Position numbers and translations under genes: made by a program. Source: Afipia birgiae 34632 (GTDB lineage Bacteria > Pseudomonadota > Alphaproteobacteria > Rhizobiales > Xanthobacteraceae). From it: a stretch of DNA of 64,000 nt. The DNA is taken from contig NZ_HG326655.1 in NCBI RefSeq assembly GCF_000308295.2, positions 294,393-358,392 of the forward strand. Reading direction: 5' to 3'. The notes beneath the pieces were generated by a model that saw only the letters and a program-made list of their open reading frames with translations, was not told where the DNA came from and ran no database searches. How positions within the stretch are numbered: the stretch's first letter is position 1; every line of letters starts with the position of its first letter. Shown piece by piece: positions 53,266-62,478 of the stretch.

Positions 53266-55176
53266 CTAGGTTCGGTTGCTGAGCGCTGCCGTGATCTCGT
53301 CCAGCACGGCCGGGTCTTCGATGGTCGCGGGCATGGCCCACGGCTCATGGTCGGCAATCTTCTTGATCGTTCCGCGCAGGATCTTGCCCGAGCGCGTCTT
53401 CGGCAGCCGCGCCACGGTGATCGCGAGCTTGAACGCCGCCACCGGACCGATCTTGTCGCGCACCAGCGCGACGATCTCCTTCTCGATCTCAGCCACCGGC
53501 CGCGTCACGCCGGCCTTGAGCACGAGAAGACCGCAGGGCACCTCGCCCTTCACTGAATCCTTAATTCCAAGCACCGCGCATTCGGCGACATCGGGATGCG
53601 AGGCCAGCACCTCCTCCATGCCGCCGGTGGAGAGACGATGCCCCGCGACATTGATGATGTCGTCGGTGCGGCCCATCACGAAGATGTAACCATCCTCGTC
53701 CTTGTAGCCGGCATCGGAGGTTTTGTAATAGCCGGGAAACTCATTGAAATAGGCTTCCTTGCAGCGCTCGTCCTGCTTCCACAGTGTCGGCAGGTTGCCG
53801 GGCGGCAGCGGTAGCCTGATGACGATGGAGCCCATTGAATTCGGCGGCAGCGGCTTCGCCGCTTCGTCGACTACGTCGACCTGATAGCCCGGCATCGGCA
53901 CCGTCGGCGAGCCGTGTTTCACCGGCAGCGCGCCGAGGCCGACCGGATTGCCGGCAATACACCAGCCGGTTTCCGTCTGCCACCAGTGATCGATCACCGG
54001 CACCTTCAACTGCTGCTCGGCCCATTCCACAGTCGGCGGATCGGCGCGCTCGCCGGCGAGAAACAACGTGCGGAATTTCGACAGGTCGTACTTGCGGATG
54101 AAGTCGCCGTTCGGGTCTTCCTTCTTGATGGCCCGGAACGCGGTCGGCGCCGTGAAGAACGCCACGGCGTTGTGCTGCGAGATCACGCGCCAGAACGCGC
54201 CGGCATCGGGCGTGCCGACAGGTTTGCCTTCGTACATGATCGAGGTCGCACCGTGAAACAGCGGGCCGTAGATGATGTAGCTGTGGCCGACCACCCAGCC
54301 GATATCTGAGCCGCACCACCACGTCTCGCCCGGCTTCACGCCATAGAGATTGAACATCGACCATTTCAGCGCCACCAGATGTCCGCCGTTGTCGCGCACC
54401 ACGCCCTTGGGTTTTCCGGTCGTGCCCGAGGTGTAGAGGATGTAGAGTGGATCGGTTGCCAGCACCGGCACGCAGCCCGCGGATTTCTTCGCCTTGATGG
54501 CGGCGTCGCGCAGTTCGTTCCAGTCGTGATCGCGGCCTTTGACCAGATCGCAGGTCTGTTGTTGGCGTTGCAGGATGATGCAGGCCTGCGGCTTCACGCT
54601 GGAGAGATTGATCGCCTCATCGAGCAGCGGCTTGTACTTGACGATGCGGCCCGGCTCGAGGCCGCAGCTTGCGGACAGAATGAGTTTCGGCTCGGCATCC
54701 TCGATACGTGTCGCAAGCTCCTTGGCGGCGAACCCGCCGAACACCACGGAATGAATCGCGCCGATGCGCGCGCAGGCCAGCATCGCCACCATCGCCTGCG
54801 GCACCATCGGCATGTAGAGAATGACGCGGTCGCCCTTCACGACGCCGAAATCCTGCAGCACGGCAGCGAGCGTCTGCACTTCATGCAGCAATTCAGCGTA
54901 GGTGTATTTGGTGACCGTGTTGGTCAGCGGCGAGTCGTGAATCAGCGCGGTCTGGCTGGCGCGGCCGCCTGCGACGTGACGATCCAGTGCGTTGTAGCAG
55001 GTGTTCACCACGGCGCCGGCGAACCAGCGGCCATAGAGCCCCATCGAGGGATCGAAGACTTTCTTCGCCGACTCGATCCAGTCGATCTCGCGCGCCGCTT
55101 CGGCCCAGAATCCTTCCGGATCACGCAGCGAACGCGCGTGGACTTCGGCATAGCGGCTGTTGGATATGGCATTCAT
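53266..55176 (-). CDS. prpE: propionyl-CoA synthetase
   Basis: 636-aa AMP-forming ligase for propionate: CYNALDRHVAGGRASQTALIHDSP, YILYTSGTTGKPKGVVRDNGGHLVALKW (phosphate loop), WWCGSDIGWVVGHSYIIYGPL, DHWWQTETGWCIAGNP and RSGKILRGT with the acetylatable lysine. CYNALDRH and VVRDNGGH distinguish PrpE from Acs. Propionate could come from odd-chain or branched-acid catabolism, as in the locus at 15507-28441. Confidence 0.94.
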   Translation of the reverse strand: MNAISNSRYAEVHARSLRDPEGFWAEAAREIDWIESAKKVFDPSMGLYGRWFAGAVVNTCYNALDRHVAGGRASQTALIHDSPLTNTVTKYTYAELLHEVQTLAAVLQDFGVVKGDRVILYMPMVPQAMVAMLACARIGAIHSVVFGGFAAKELATRIEDAEPKLILSASCGLEPGRIVKYKPLLDEAINLSSVKPQACIILQRQQQTCDLVKGRDHDWNELRDAAIKAKKSAGCVPVLATDPLYILYTSGTTGKPKGVVRDNGGHLVALKWSMFNLYGVKPGETWWCGSDIGWVVGHSYIIYGPLFHGATSIMYEGKPVGTPDAGAFWRVISQHNAVAFFTAPTAFRAIKKEDPNGDFIRKYDLSKFRTLFLAGERADPPTVEWAEQQLKVPVIDHWWQTETGWCIAGNPVGLGALPVKHGSPTVPMPGYQVDVVDEAAKPLPPNSMGSIVIRLPLPPGNLPTLWKQDERCKEAYFNEFPGYYKTSDAGYKDEDGYIFVMGRTDDIINVAGHRLSTGGMEEVLASHPDVAECAVLGIKDSVKGEVPCGLLVLKAGVTRPVAEIEKEIVALVRDKIGPVAAFKLAITVARLPKTRSGKILRGTIKKIADHEPWAMPATIEDPAVLDEITAALSNRT

Positions 55177-55296
55177 TTGCGATCACTCCCGGACGCGAAT
55201 TGTAGCGGGCTTTTCCTATTTGTGGACACCAGCATTGTCACGGCTCGCGCCACAAGTTCAAGCAGCAACGGCTGCGACGCTGTGATGATACGCCCT

Positions 55297-55338
55297 GTCA
55301 GCCTGAGGTGCGAGGACCTGCGAGCCGCAAAGGATGAC
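55297..55338. repeat. half-copy of the 'CTGAGGTGC' repeat
   Basis: GTCAGCCTGAGGTGCGAGG and AAAGGATGAC are the ends of the family seen complete at 4661-4762; the middle is shortened. Confidence 0.5.
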
Positions 55339-55352
55339 GGATCGACATCCAG

Positions 55353-56003
55353 CTATTTCTTCAGCGGCATCTGCGCCCCAGCGCGTTCGATCTCGCTGAA
55401 AAGACTCTTGCGGTTGATGCGCGCCGCCTCGAAATCCGGCTTGAGCCTGAGCGCCGCATCGAAATCCGACAGCGCCCGGCGGCGATCGCCTTTGGCGCGC
55501 CATGCCATTCCCCGGCCGTGAAGCGCTTCCGCTGAAGCCGGTTCAACCTTCAGCGCGGCATCGTAATCGGCGATGGCCAGGTCGAATTCACCCTTGATGT
55601 TGAAATCGTCACCACGCGCCAGCAGCGTCTTCACGTCCAGCGTGCACACGCTCATCGTTGTGACGCCCATGCCGACGGGCCTCCCGAAAATCGCGGACAA
55701 CTCCTGACACTTGCCGTCGGTGCAGAGCCGCCGCTCACCGGCCACACCGGAATTGCCGAGCGCAACCTCCGGCACCACCGGCAATTTCGGTGTCCAGCGA
55801 AACCAGCCGTCCGCCAGCCGCGCGTCCGGCGGCGTGCCGGCGTTCGATCCCTTGACGCGGGCCTCGACGATTTCAAGCCCTTGCGGTGTGATCCGCCAGT
55901 CCTCCTGCCACTCGGTCTTCTCGACCGGATGGGTCCATGTCAGCATGAACGACGCCACCGCCAGCGACTTGACGACGCCCGCGGTGGCAAGACACAGGCT
56001 CAC
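55353..56003 (-). CDS. DUF1850 - TPR fusion protein
   Basis: 216 aa. The N-terminal half (SLCLATAGVVKSLAVASFMLTWTHPVEKTEWQEDWRI, EARVKGSNAGTPPDARLADGWFRWTP, GERRLCTDGKCQEL) matches DUF1850. The C-terminal half is two to three tetratricopeptide repeats (ARGDDFNIKGEFDLAIADYDAALKVEPASAEALHGRGMAWRAKGDRRRALSDFDAALRLKPDFEAARINR). DUF1850 proteins are often encoded with TAXI-TRAP transporters. GTG start at 56003 has GAGGTGAT upstream. Divergent from the tctC-like gene. Confidence 0.85.
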   Translation of the reverse strand: MSLCLATAGVVKSLAVASFMLTWTHPVEKTEWQEDWRITPQGLEIVEARVKGSNAGTPPDARLADGWFRWTPKLPVVPEVALGNSGVAGERRLCTDGKCQELSAIFGRPVGMGVTTMSVCTLDVKTLLARGDDFNIKGEFDLAIADYDAALKVEPASAEALHGRGMAWRAKGDRRRALSDFDAALRLKPDFEAARINRKSLFSEIERAGAQMPLKK

Positions 56004-56414
56004 ATCATCACCTCAAAAGCTCATTCAGGCTGTCACAGCAACTGCTGCCGGCTTCCTGCGCCATTGCCGGAGCACGGCATCTTTTTGAAATTTGCCGGAA
56101 ATTGGACGGATGAGCGGGCGCGGTCAACCCGACAGACGCGAAAGCACCGGCCGCGAATGCGGCTCCGAACATAGACGTTCGTCTAGGGGAAGCGCGTTCT
56201 GCAAAATGCTTTGCTGCACTGCGATGAAGGCCACTTCATGCGATCGCAACACCACATTCTGAAGGTAAGGTCGCCATCAGGATGGCAGCCATCTGTCACC
56301 ATCGCTCACATGGTCAAGGTGACCGGCTTGCTCTAGAACGCTGATAGCGTCGAAACATACGGCGCAACAAACAAGGCCCGTACAACAGACGGGTGGGATG
56401 GAGACTTAACAACG
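56004..56414. other. 411-base gap upstream of the TctC-like gene
   Basis: No gene recognised. Divergent promoter region of the DUF1850-TPR and binding-protein genes, without an obvious dyad. Confidence 0.4.
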
Positions 56415-57437
56415 ATGACCAAGCGACCGACTTCCTTACAACCTCATTTCGCATCGCGTATCACCCGCCGTTCCGTTCTCGCAGGCGGCGCCGCGGCACT
56501 GGCCGCAACGCCATTTCTGAGTCAGACCTCGAAGGCGGCCGCATGGCCCGATCGCCCGGTGAAATTCGTCGTGCCTTTCGCCGCCGGCGGCACCACCGAC
56601 ATTCTCGGACGGCTTGTCGCGCAAAAGCTTTCGGAAGAATACGGCCAGCAGTTCATCGTCGAGAACAAGACCGGCGCGGGCGGTAACATCGCCGCCGACT
56701 TCGTCGCGAAGTCCGACCCCGACGGATACACCTTCATCGTGGGCACGCCCGGCACCCACGCGATCAACAAGTTTGTTCAGAAGAACATGCCCTACGATCC
56801 GATCAAGGACATCCAGCCGGTCACCATCATCGCGCGCGTCCCGAACCTGATGTCGGTCAATCCGGATGTGGCAGCAAAGTCCGTCGCCGAATTTCTCGCG
56901 CTGGCGAAATCGAAGCCCGGCCAGTTGTTCTACGGCACACCGGGGCTCGGCACCACGGCGCATCTTTCGACCGAGCTTCTCAAGTCGATGACCGGCATCG
57001 ACATCGTCCACGTTCCCTACAAGGGCAGCGCACCGGCCCTGACCGATCTGGTCGCGGGCCGCGTTCATGTCATGATCGACAATCTTCCGGCCGTTCTGCC
57101 GTTCGCCGAGAACAACAACGTGCGGTCGCTGGCGATCAGCACCGCCGAGCGCTGGCCGTTGCTGCCGAATATTCCGCCGATCGGCGAAACCGTGAAGGGC
57201 TATGACGCCGCCTCGTGGTTCACCGTTGCGGCGCCGGCGAAGGTGTCGAAGGACATCGTGATGAAACTCAACGCGAGCATCATCAAGTACATCAAATCGC
57301 CAGACGGGATCGAGCGTATCCGCAAACTCGGCGGCGAGCCGATCGGCAACACGCCTGAGGAAATGCAGGCATTCATCATCGCGGAAACCGAAAAGTGGGG
57401 CAAGGTCGCCGAATTCGCGAAAATCAAGCCTGAATAG
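56415..57437 (+). CDS. tripartite tricarboxylate transporter substrate-binding protein (TctC/Bug)
   Basis: 340-aa periplasmic binding protein. Tat-like signal (ITRRSVLAGGAAALAATPFLSQTSKAAAW), then DRPVKFVVPFAAGGTTDILGRLVAQKLSE, GAGGNIAADFVAKSDPDGYTFIVGTPGTHAIN, typical for Bug proteins. No TctA/TctB genes are nearby, which is common for Bug proteins. It may feed a carboxylic-acid importer encoded elsewhere. Confidence 0.93.
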   Translation: MTKRPTSLQPHFASRITRRSVLAGGAAALAATPFLSQTSKAAAWPDRPVKFVVPFAAGGTTDILGRLVAQKLSEEYGQQFIVENKTGAGGNIAADFVAKSDPDGYTFIVGTPGTHAINKFVQKNMPYDPIKDIQPVTIIARVPNLMSVNPDVAAKSVAEFLALAKSKPGQLFYGTPGLGTTAHLSTELLKSMTGIDIVHVPYKGSAPALTDLVAGRVHVMIDNLPAVLPFAENNNVRSLAISTAERWPLLPNIPPIGETVKGYDAASWFTVAAPAKVSKDIVMKLNASIIKYIKSPDGIERIRKLGGEPIGNTPEEMQAFIIAETEKWGKVAEFAKIKPE

Positions 57438-57448
57438 TCGTTGTGTCT

Positions 57449-57482
57449 GGACGCCGTGGCGGAGTTTGATCCGCCGGCGTCC
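57449..57482 (+). terminator. hairpin after the TctC-like gene
   Basis: GGACGCC-GT-GGCGG pairs with CCGCC-GGCGTCC, loop AGTTTGAT; twelve pairs, poor T tract. Located 12 bases after the stop, and before the double-hairpin element. Confidence 0.45.
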
Positions 57483-57501
57483 GGAACATTCCTGCCGGCA
57501 A

Positions 57502-57664
57502 TGCTAGTGATCCGGTTCTGACATTCGTATCACATTTTCGCAGGCGCTTTTACGAATGTCAGAGCCAAAGGATCACTAGCATCATAATTTGCTAGTGTCC
57601 TTTCGTATCCGACGTTTGCACGGGAGGCGCCGCAAATTGAAGCAAACGTCGGATACGGGACACT
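57502..57664. repeat. double-hairpin palindromic element, copy 2
   Basis: Hairpin A (57502-57581) has a 12+16 pair stem, one G-U, and AAA bulge in the 3' arm; hairpin B (57594-57664) has a 7+16 pair stem and TTT bulge in the 5' arm. Sequence of the stems differs from copy 1 (1977-2142) while the fold, bulges, GGCGC-containing loops and spacing are shared. It ends 12 bases before the start of the gene at 57677. Confidence 0.85.
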
Positions 57665-57676
57665 GGCGTCGAGTTG

Positions 57677-58111
57677 ATGTCGCAACCGAACCGCGCAGAA
57701 ACTGTCAGGCATCCCCGGCTCATCTGGCCGGTTCTGGGCAGCGTTCTCCTTGTCGCGCTGATCGCGGCGGCAGCAATCCTGCTGTCCTATAAAATCGTAC
57801 CGCCGCCCGACAACGCGCGTGTCGTCACCGACGAAGAGCGGCTGACCTATGCGAGCACGCCATGCGTGGTGTTCAACAAGCTGGATCGCGAACTGATCGC
57901 CAACCGCGCCGAGGTCAGCGATCCGTCGAAGCCGCTTCAGCTGTTTTCCTACGCCAGCGAGAAAACCATCGCCGACGTCAAGGCAGACACGAAATGGGTG
58001 CGCGACAAGGCCTGCGATTACATCATCGGCTTCGACCAGATCGTCACGGTCTGGATGCGCCTGATCGGATATCGCTCCCGCTGGACCGACGACGGGCAAT
58101 GGCGCTGGTAG
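57677..58111 (+). CDS. hypothetical membrane-anchored protein, 144 aa
   Basis: One membrane segment at about residues 18-38 (LIWPVLGSVLLVALIAAAAILL), then a periplasmic part with TEERLTYASTPCVVFNKLDRELIA, KADTKWVRDKACDYIIGFDQIVTVWMRL and RSRWTDDGQW. No family recognised. ATG 57677 preferred over TTG 57674. The double-hairpin element ends 12 bases before it. Confidence 0.65.
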   Translation: MSQPNRAETVRHPRLIWPVLGSVLLVALIAAAAILLSYKIVPPPDNARVVTDEERLTYASTPCVVFNKLDRELIANRAEVSDPSKPLQLFSYASEKTIADVKADTKWVRDKACDYIIGFDQIVTVWMRLIGYRSRWTDDGQWRW

Positions 58112-58205
58112 CAAATCTCTTTCCATCGCTCTCCGATTGGAACACATTCCTGCTTCGTATCGCGATTCAGCCATTCCGTTTTTCGAACCCTCTCAAAGGA
58201 TTCCT

Positions 58206-59906
58206 GTGAGCACAACGACCGACAAGCCCGCCAAACGATCCCTGCTGTCGGCCGACGGGATCACCGCGCCGCTGCGGCATGCGGTGTTCCGGCGGATCTG
58301 GACGGCCAGCCTGCTCACCAATCTCGGCCTGATGATCAACGGCGTGGGCGCAGCCTGGTCGATGACCCAGATGACGTCGTCGGCGGGCATGGTGGCGCTG
58401 GTCCAGACCGCCCTGATGCTGCCGATCATGCTGCTGTCGCTGGCCGCGGGCGCCATCGCGGACATGTACGACCGGCGCGTCGTCGGCCTGATTGCATTGT
58501 CGCTCGGCCTCGTTGGCGGAGTGACGCTGGCGGTTCTCGCCTATCTCAACGCCCTCACGCCGAACAGCCTGCTGCTGTTCTGTTTCATGATCGGCAGCGG
58601 GATGGCGCTGTTCGGCCCGGCGTGGCAGGCCTCGGTCAGCGAACAGGTGCCCGCCGAGACACTGCCCTCGGCCGTCGCGCTCAACGGCATCAGCTACAAC
58701 ATTGCACGCAGCTTCGGCCCGGCGCTGGGCGGCATCATCGTGGCGGCGGCGGGCGCGGTGGCGGCCTTCGTCTGCAACGTGCTGCTGTATATTCCGCTGA
58801 TCGTCGTGCTTTATCTCTGGCAGCGGTCGCTGGAGCCCTCGCGGCTGCCACCGGAGCGGTTGCGCCGCGCTGTCGTATCCGGCGTCCGCTACATCGTTCA
58901 CTCGCCGCCGATCCGCATCGTGCTGTACCGGACACTGGTGACCGGTATCGCCGGGGGTTCAGTGCTGGCACTGTTGCCACTGGTGGCGCGCGACATCCTG
59001 CACGGCGGCGCCCAGACCTATGGCATCATGCTCGGCTGTTTCGGCATGGGCGGCGTGCTCGGCGCGCTCAATATCTCCAGCGTGCGCGCGCACCTGAGCG
59101 GCGAGTATGCCGTCCGGTTATGTGCGCTGACGATGGGCCTCGCGATCGGCGTGCTCGCGCTCAGCCACTGGCCGGCGCTGACCGGCGCAGCGCTGGTCGT
59201 GGCCGGCGCGTCCTGGATGATCGCGGTCACGCTGTTCAACATCGGGGTGCAGCTCTCGACGCCGCGCTGGGTCGCGGGCCGCGCGCTGGCGGCGTATCAG
59301 GCTGCGATTGCCGGCGGCGTCGCGATCGGAAGCTGGTTGTGGGGATATGTCGCCAACGGCGCCGGCGTGGACAAGGCGCTGCTGATTGCCGGGGCAGCCA
59401 TGTTCGTCTCGCCGGTGCTGGCGATCTGGCTGCGCATGCCCTCGACCGAAGGCGCCAACAACGACGCGGTCGATGCGCTTGAAGAGCCGGAGGTGAACCT
59501 TTCCATCTCGCAGCGAAGCGGGCCGATCGTGGTCGAGATCGAATACCGCGTGAATCAGCAACAGGCCCGTGCATTCTACACAACGATGCTGCAGCTCCAG
59601 GCCATCCGCCAGCGCAATGGCGCCTATGACTGGTCGATCGCGCGCGACATCGCCGACCCCGAGCTATGGATCGAACGCTATCACTGCCCGACCTGGCTCG
59701 ACTATCTGCGCCAGCGCAACCGCTCGACCCAATCCGAGCGTGAGGTGCAGCTCAAGGCCATCGGATTTCATCTGGGGCCGGAACCGATCAAGGTTCACCG
59801 CATGCTGGAGCGGCCTCTGGGATCAGTGCGCTGGAAGGACGAGACGCCGGATCGGACCAAGACGAGCGACGTACCGATCGAAACGCCAGCCAGCAGCGGC
59901 GTTTGA
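58206..59906 (+). CDS. MFS transporter (MFS_3/enterobactin-exporter-like) with C-terminal extension
   Basis: 566 aa. Twelve membrane segments to about residue 410 with MFS motifs (AGAIADMYDRRVVGLIALS, LFGPAWQASVSEQVP, LNGISYNIARSFGPALGGIIVAAAGA). After it comes a roughly 110-residue soluble tail (VVEIEYRVNQQQARAFYTTMLQLQAIRQRNGAYDWSIARDIADPELWIERYHCPTWLDYLRQRNR) resembling an antibiotic-biosynthesis-monooxygenase/stress-dabb domain found in PF05977 members. GTG start at 58206 with AAAGGA upstream. Exports an unknown compound. Confidence 0.88.
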   Translation: MSTTTDKPAKRSLLSADGITAPLRHAVFRRIWTASLLTNLGLMINGVGAAWSMTQMTSSAGMVALVQTALMLPIMLLSLAAGAIADMYDRRVVGLIALSLGLVGGVTLAVLAYLNALTPNSLLLFCFMIGSGMALFGPAWQASVSEQVPAETLPSAVALNGISYNIARSFGPALGGIIVAAAGAVAAFVCNVLLYIPLIVVLYLWQRSLEPSRLPPERLRRAVVSGVRYIVHSPPIRIVLYRTLVTGIAGGSVLALLPLVARDILHGGAQTYGIMLGCFGMGGVLGALNISSVRAHLSGEYAVRLCALTMGLAIGVLALSHWPALTGAALVVAGASWMIAVTLFNIGVQLSTPRWVAGRALAAYQAAIAGGVAIGSWLWGYVANGAGVDKALLIAGAAMFVSPVLAIWLRMPSTEGANNDAVDALEEPEVNLSISQRSGPIVVEIEYRVNQQQARAFYTTMLQLQAIRQRNGAYDWSIARDIADPELWIERYHCPTWLDYLRQRNRSTQSEREVQLKAIGFHLGPEPIKVHRMLERPLGSVRWKDETPDRTKTSDVPIETPASSGV

Positions 59907-59950
59907 GCAGGACTGCTCTGAGATCATCATACAACAGGAGCGTTGATAGC

Positions 59951-60030
59951 GTCATTGCGAGCGTAAGCGAAGCAATCCAGAAGCAACAAGTAAGACTGGA
60001 TTGCTTCGTCGCTCCGCTCCTCGCAATGAC
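59951..60030. repeat. intergenic palindromic repeat, 'GTCATTGCGAG' family, copy 2
   Basis: GTCATTGCGAGCGTAAGCGAAGCAATCCAG is inverted in CTGGATTGCTTC...GCAATGAC. Same family as 28449-28526. Confidence 0.85.
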
Positions 60031-60040
60031 AAGTAGAGCG

Positions 60041-60262
60041 TCAGTCGTGCGACGAGAGCGATTGGCTTTCGTGCCAGCGGTTCGCGCGGTCGAACATGCG
60101 CCAGTGGATCGCCTCGGTCTCCGCGAATTTCTCCGGGCTCAACCACGGCTTCAGCGCCTTGAGTGTCTTCTCCCACTCGGCGCGGTCCGGCTTCGGAACA
60201 TCGCCGAACAACTTCGACAACTCACTCGAAACGATACCTTTCGGCGAAACAATTTTGTTCAT
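60041..60262 (-). CDS. hypothetical small protein, 73 aa
   Basis: MNKIVSPKGIVSSELSKLFGDVPKPDRAEWEKTLKALKPWLSPEKFAETEAIHWRMFDRANRWHESQSL. Helical, polar, no signal peptide or membrane segment. ATG at 60262 has GGGA upstream. No named family recognised. Confidence 0.6.
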   Translation of the reverse strand: MNKIVSPKGIVSSELSKLFGDVPKPDRAEWEKTLKALKPWLSPEKFAETEAIHWRMFDRANRWHESQSLSSHD

Positions 60263-60547
60263 GATCGTCGTCCCGCACGCGAACGCCACAGTCACGCAAG
60301 CTTCACATTTGAAACGATCTCGTAGCGTGAAGCGAGAATGATTCGAAAGTGCCGATCAAACGCCTGTTGATAACTCGATTCGGTCAGCCTTACTGACGGA
60401 ATGAGTCCGCGATGAGTCAAAGCGAATTTGAATGCGGTCCACAGTGTGATGCCGGTGCAAGTTTGGCATCATAGGAGCCATGACTAGGACGCGGGCGCTT
60501 TGTGCGGATATACCTCGCGGGCGAATTTCAGGAACAGGCGCAAGACG

Positions 60548-61336
60548 ATGATTGATTTCACCGCATTGATGGCAAGTATCACCGCCGACGGCGAGACCAG
60601 TTCCGTCACAGCGACGGAGGACTGGCTTCAAGGCCGCACCATTTACGGCGGCCTGACCGCAGCCTTCTGCCTTGAAAGCGTGGCGCAGCACTTCGGCGAC
60701 CTGCCGCCGCTGCGCTCCGCGCAATTCAGCTTCGTGGGACCGGCCGCCGGCACGGTGATGATCCGCCCCACCGAGTTGCGCAGGGGAAAGTCCACGGTGT
60801 TCGTCGGCGTCGACCTGTTCGGCGAAGCCGGTCTCGCGACGCGGGCCACGCTTTGTTACGGCACGGCCCGCGCGTCGGCCGTGGGATATGGCAGCCTGGC
60901 CGCGCCGGCGGTGCCGGAGCCAGAGACCTGTCCGCCGTTTTTCCGCAAGATCCCCGGACTGAATTTCATCCAGCATTTCGAAGGGCGTTTCGCCGGCGGC
61001 AGTCCGCCCTTCAGCCAGGGCCAGCATCCGAATTTTTCGATCTGGCTGCGTCATCAGGATCCCGCGAAGCCGGCATCGATCGCGGCGCTGGTGGCGCTCA
61101 CCGACGCACCGCCCCCTGCGGCGCTCGTGTTGTTCGAGCGGCCGGGACCGATCAGCACCATGACCTGGGCGATCGACCTTCTGACCGACAGGATCGAGAC
61201 CATTGACGGCTGGTGGCTTCTGCAAACCAAGGCCGAGAACGTCGTGGGCGGCTATTCCAGCCAGGCGACGACTCTGTGGAATGCTGATAGACAGCCGGTA
61301 CTGGTCAGCAGGCAGAACGTGGCGGTGTTTATGTGA
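60548..61336 (+). CDS. acyl-CoA thioesterase family protein (double hotdog)
   Basis: 262 aa; two hotdog repeats as in the TesB-like family: TATEDWLQGRTIYGGLTAAFCLESVAQHFG and FSFVGPAAGTVMIRPTELRRGKSTVFVGVDL, then the C-terminal half with VALTDAPPPAALVLFERPGPISTMTWAIDLL and DGWWLLQTKAENVVGGYSSQATTLWN. Start at ATG 60548, the end overlapping the next gene as ATGTGA, so the two are coupled. Confidence 0.88.
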   Translation: MIDFTALMASITADGETSSVTATEDWLQGRTIYGGLTAAFCLESVAQHFGDLPPLRSAQFSFVGPAAGTVMIRPTELRRGKSTVFVGVDLFGEAGLATRATLCYGTARASAVGYGSLAAPAVPEPETCPPFFRKIPGLNFIQHFEGRFAGGSPPFSQGQHPNFSIWLRHQDPAKPASIAALVALTDAPPPAALVLFERPGPISTMTWAIDLLTDRIETIDGWWLLQTKAENVVGGYSSQATTLWNADRQPVLVSRQNVAVFM

Positions 61337-62478
61337 GATGGTTTCGATGGACGACGTCGTGCATGGCAACTGCCGCGATCGTAGCAACGCTATCGTCCGC
61401 AGCCCTCGCCCAGACACCGCAGCAGATCGCGGACTATCGCCGGAAACTTGCCGAATATACTGCCGTCCGCCAGCAGTTCGACGAGGCTGCCTCAACCTAC
61501 TGGACGGCGATTGGCGACAAGCGGCGCGCACGTAACGCCAAGCGCCGCAACAACGAGACCATCGTCGCCGAGGACTACGTCCTGACCCAGCCGCCGGTCT
61601 ATACCGGTCCGCCGAAGCCGGTCGATCCCTCGCCGCCGGAGAAACCGCCGAAACCCCGCGCGCCATTACCGGTGGTGGCCGATTTCCTGGCCAATGCGCA
61701 GGAGCACTTCCATTTCAACCCGCGCAAGCCCGCCACCGAGATCGACTACAAGCGTGCTTACGCGAAAGTTGCATCGGATTATGGCCTGACCAGAGATCAA
61801 GCGGTTCGGATCTACAGCTTCGAATCCGGCGGCAATGGAAAATACGATGTGCAGGCCGGGCTTGAAGGTAACCGCCCCGGCGCCCGCGCGATCTCCACCG
61901 CGCTCGGCTACAACCAGCTCCTGACCACCAACACCATCAGCCTTCTGGCCGAACATGGCGGCATCATTCTCAAAGCGTTGGGCGACAAGACCCACCAGGC
62001 CAGCGGCGCGCAGAAGGCCGAGCTGCAGCGGAAGACAGCCATCGTCCAGCAGATGGTCGCGTTCTGCAAGTCCGTGCCCAATCAATGGAGCGCGCATGAA
62101 AAGCTCGGCGTCACCCCGCGCGGCATCGCGGTTCACGCCCTCAATCTCGACATCGATGTCGGGCCGCTGCTGCAGACACTGAAGCTGATGGACTCGGTGA
62201 ACTTCGCCAAACGTAAGGGCTACACCGCGCCGCTGACCGCCGCCGAACTGGAGATGATGAACCTGACCGGCGATGGCAACGGGTTCGATATGGTGTCGAT
62301 GCCGCAGGCGATGCGCGCCGTGGTGCCGACATCGAACTTCTTCCAGCGCAACGGCTATGAGCGCAATCCGGTGGCGATCCGCAACAATGTCGTCTCGAAG
62401 CTGCTGGCGGCGACAGATGCCCGGATGGACAACCAGATCAATCTTCAGGGCGCGAAGGATCTGGCTAGCGCGTTCTAG
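61333..62478 (+). CDS. lysozyme-fold (SLT-like) exported protein
   Basis: 381 aa. Signal peptide about 1-26. A long Pro-rich linker (PPVYTGPPKPVDPSPPEKPPKP) precedes a domain with IYSFESGGNGKYDVQAG (Glu in ESGG), STALGYNQLLTTNTISLLAEHG, which resembles the lytic-transglycosylase core. The downstream part, NQWSAHEKLGVTPRGIAVHALNLDIDVGPLLQTLKL, is unusual. GTG 61333 overlaps the thioesterase stop. It may remodel peptidoglycan; family assignment is inferred. Confidence 0.75.
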   Translation: MRWFRWTTSCMATAAIVATLSSAALAQTPQQIADYRRKLAEYTAVRQQFDEAASTYWTAIGDKRRARNAKRRNNETIVAEDYVLTQPPVYTGPPKPVDPSPPEKPPKPRAPLPVVADFLANAQEHFHFNPRKPATEIDYKRAYAKVASDYGLTRDQAVRIYSFESGGNGKYDVQAGLEGNRPGARAISTALGYNQLLTTNTISLLAEHGGIILKALGDKTHQASGAQKAELQRKTAIVQQMVAFCKSVPNQWSAHEKLGVTPRGIAVHALNLDIDVGPLLQTLKLMDSVNFAKRKGYTAPLTAAELEMMNLTGDGNGFDMVSMPQAMRAVVPTSNFFQRNGYERNPVAIRNNVVSKLLAATDARMDNQINLQGAKDLASAF

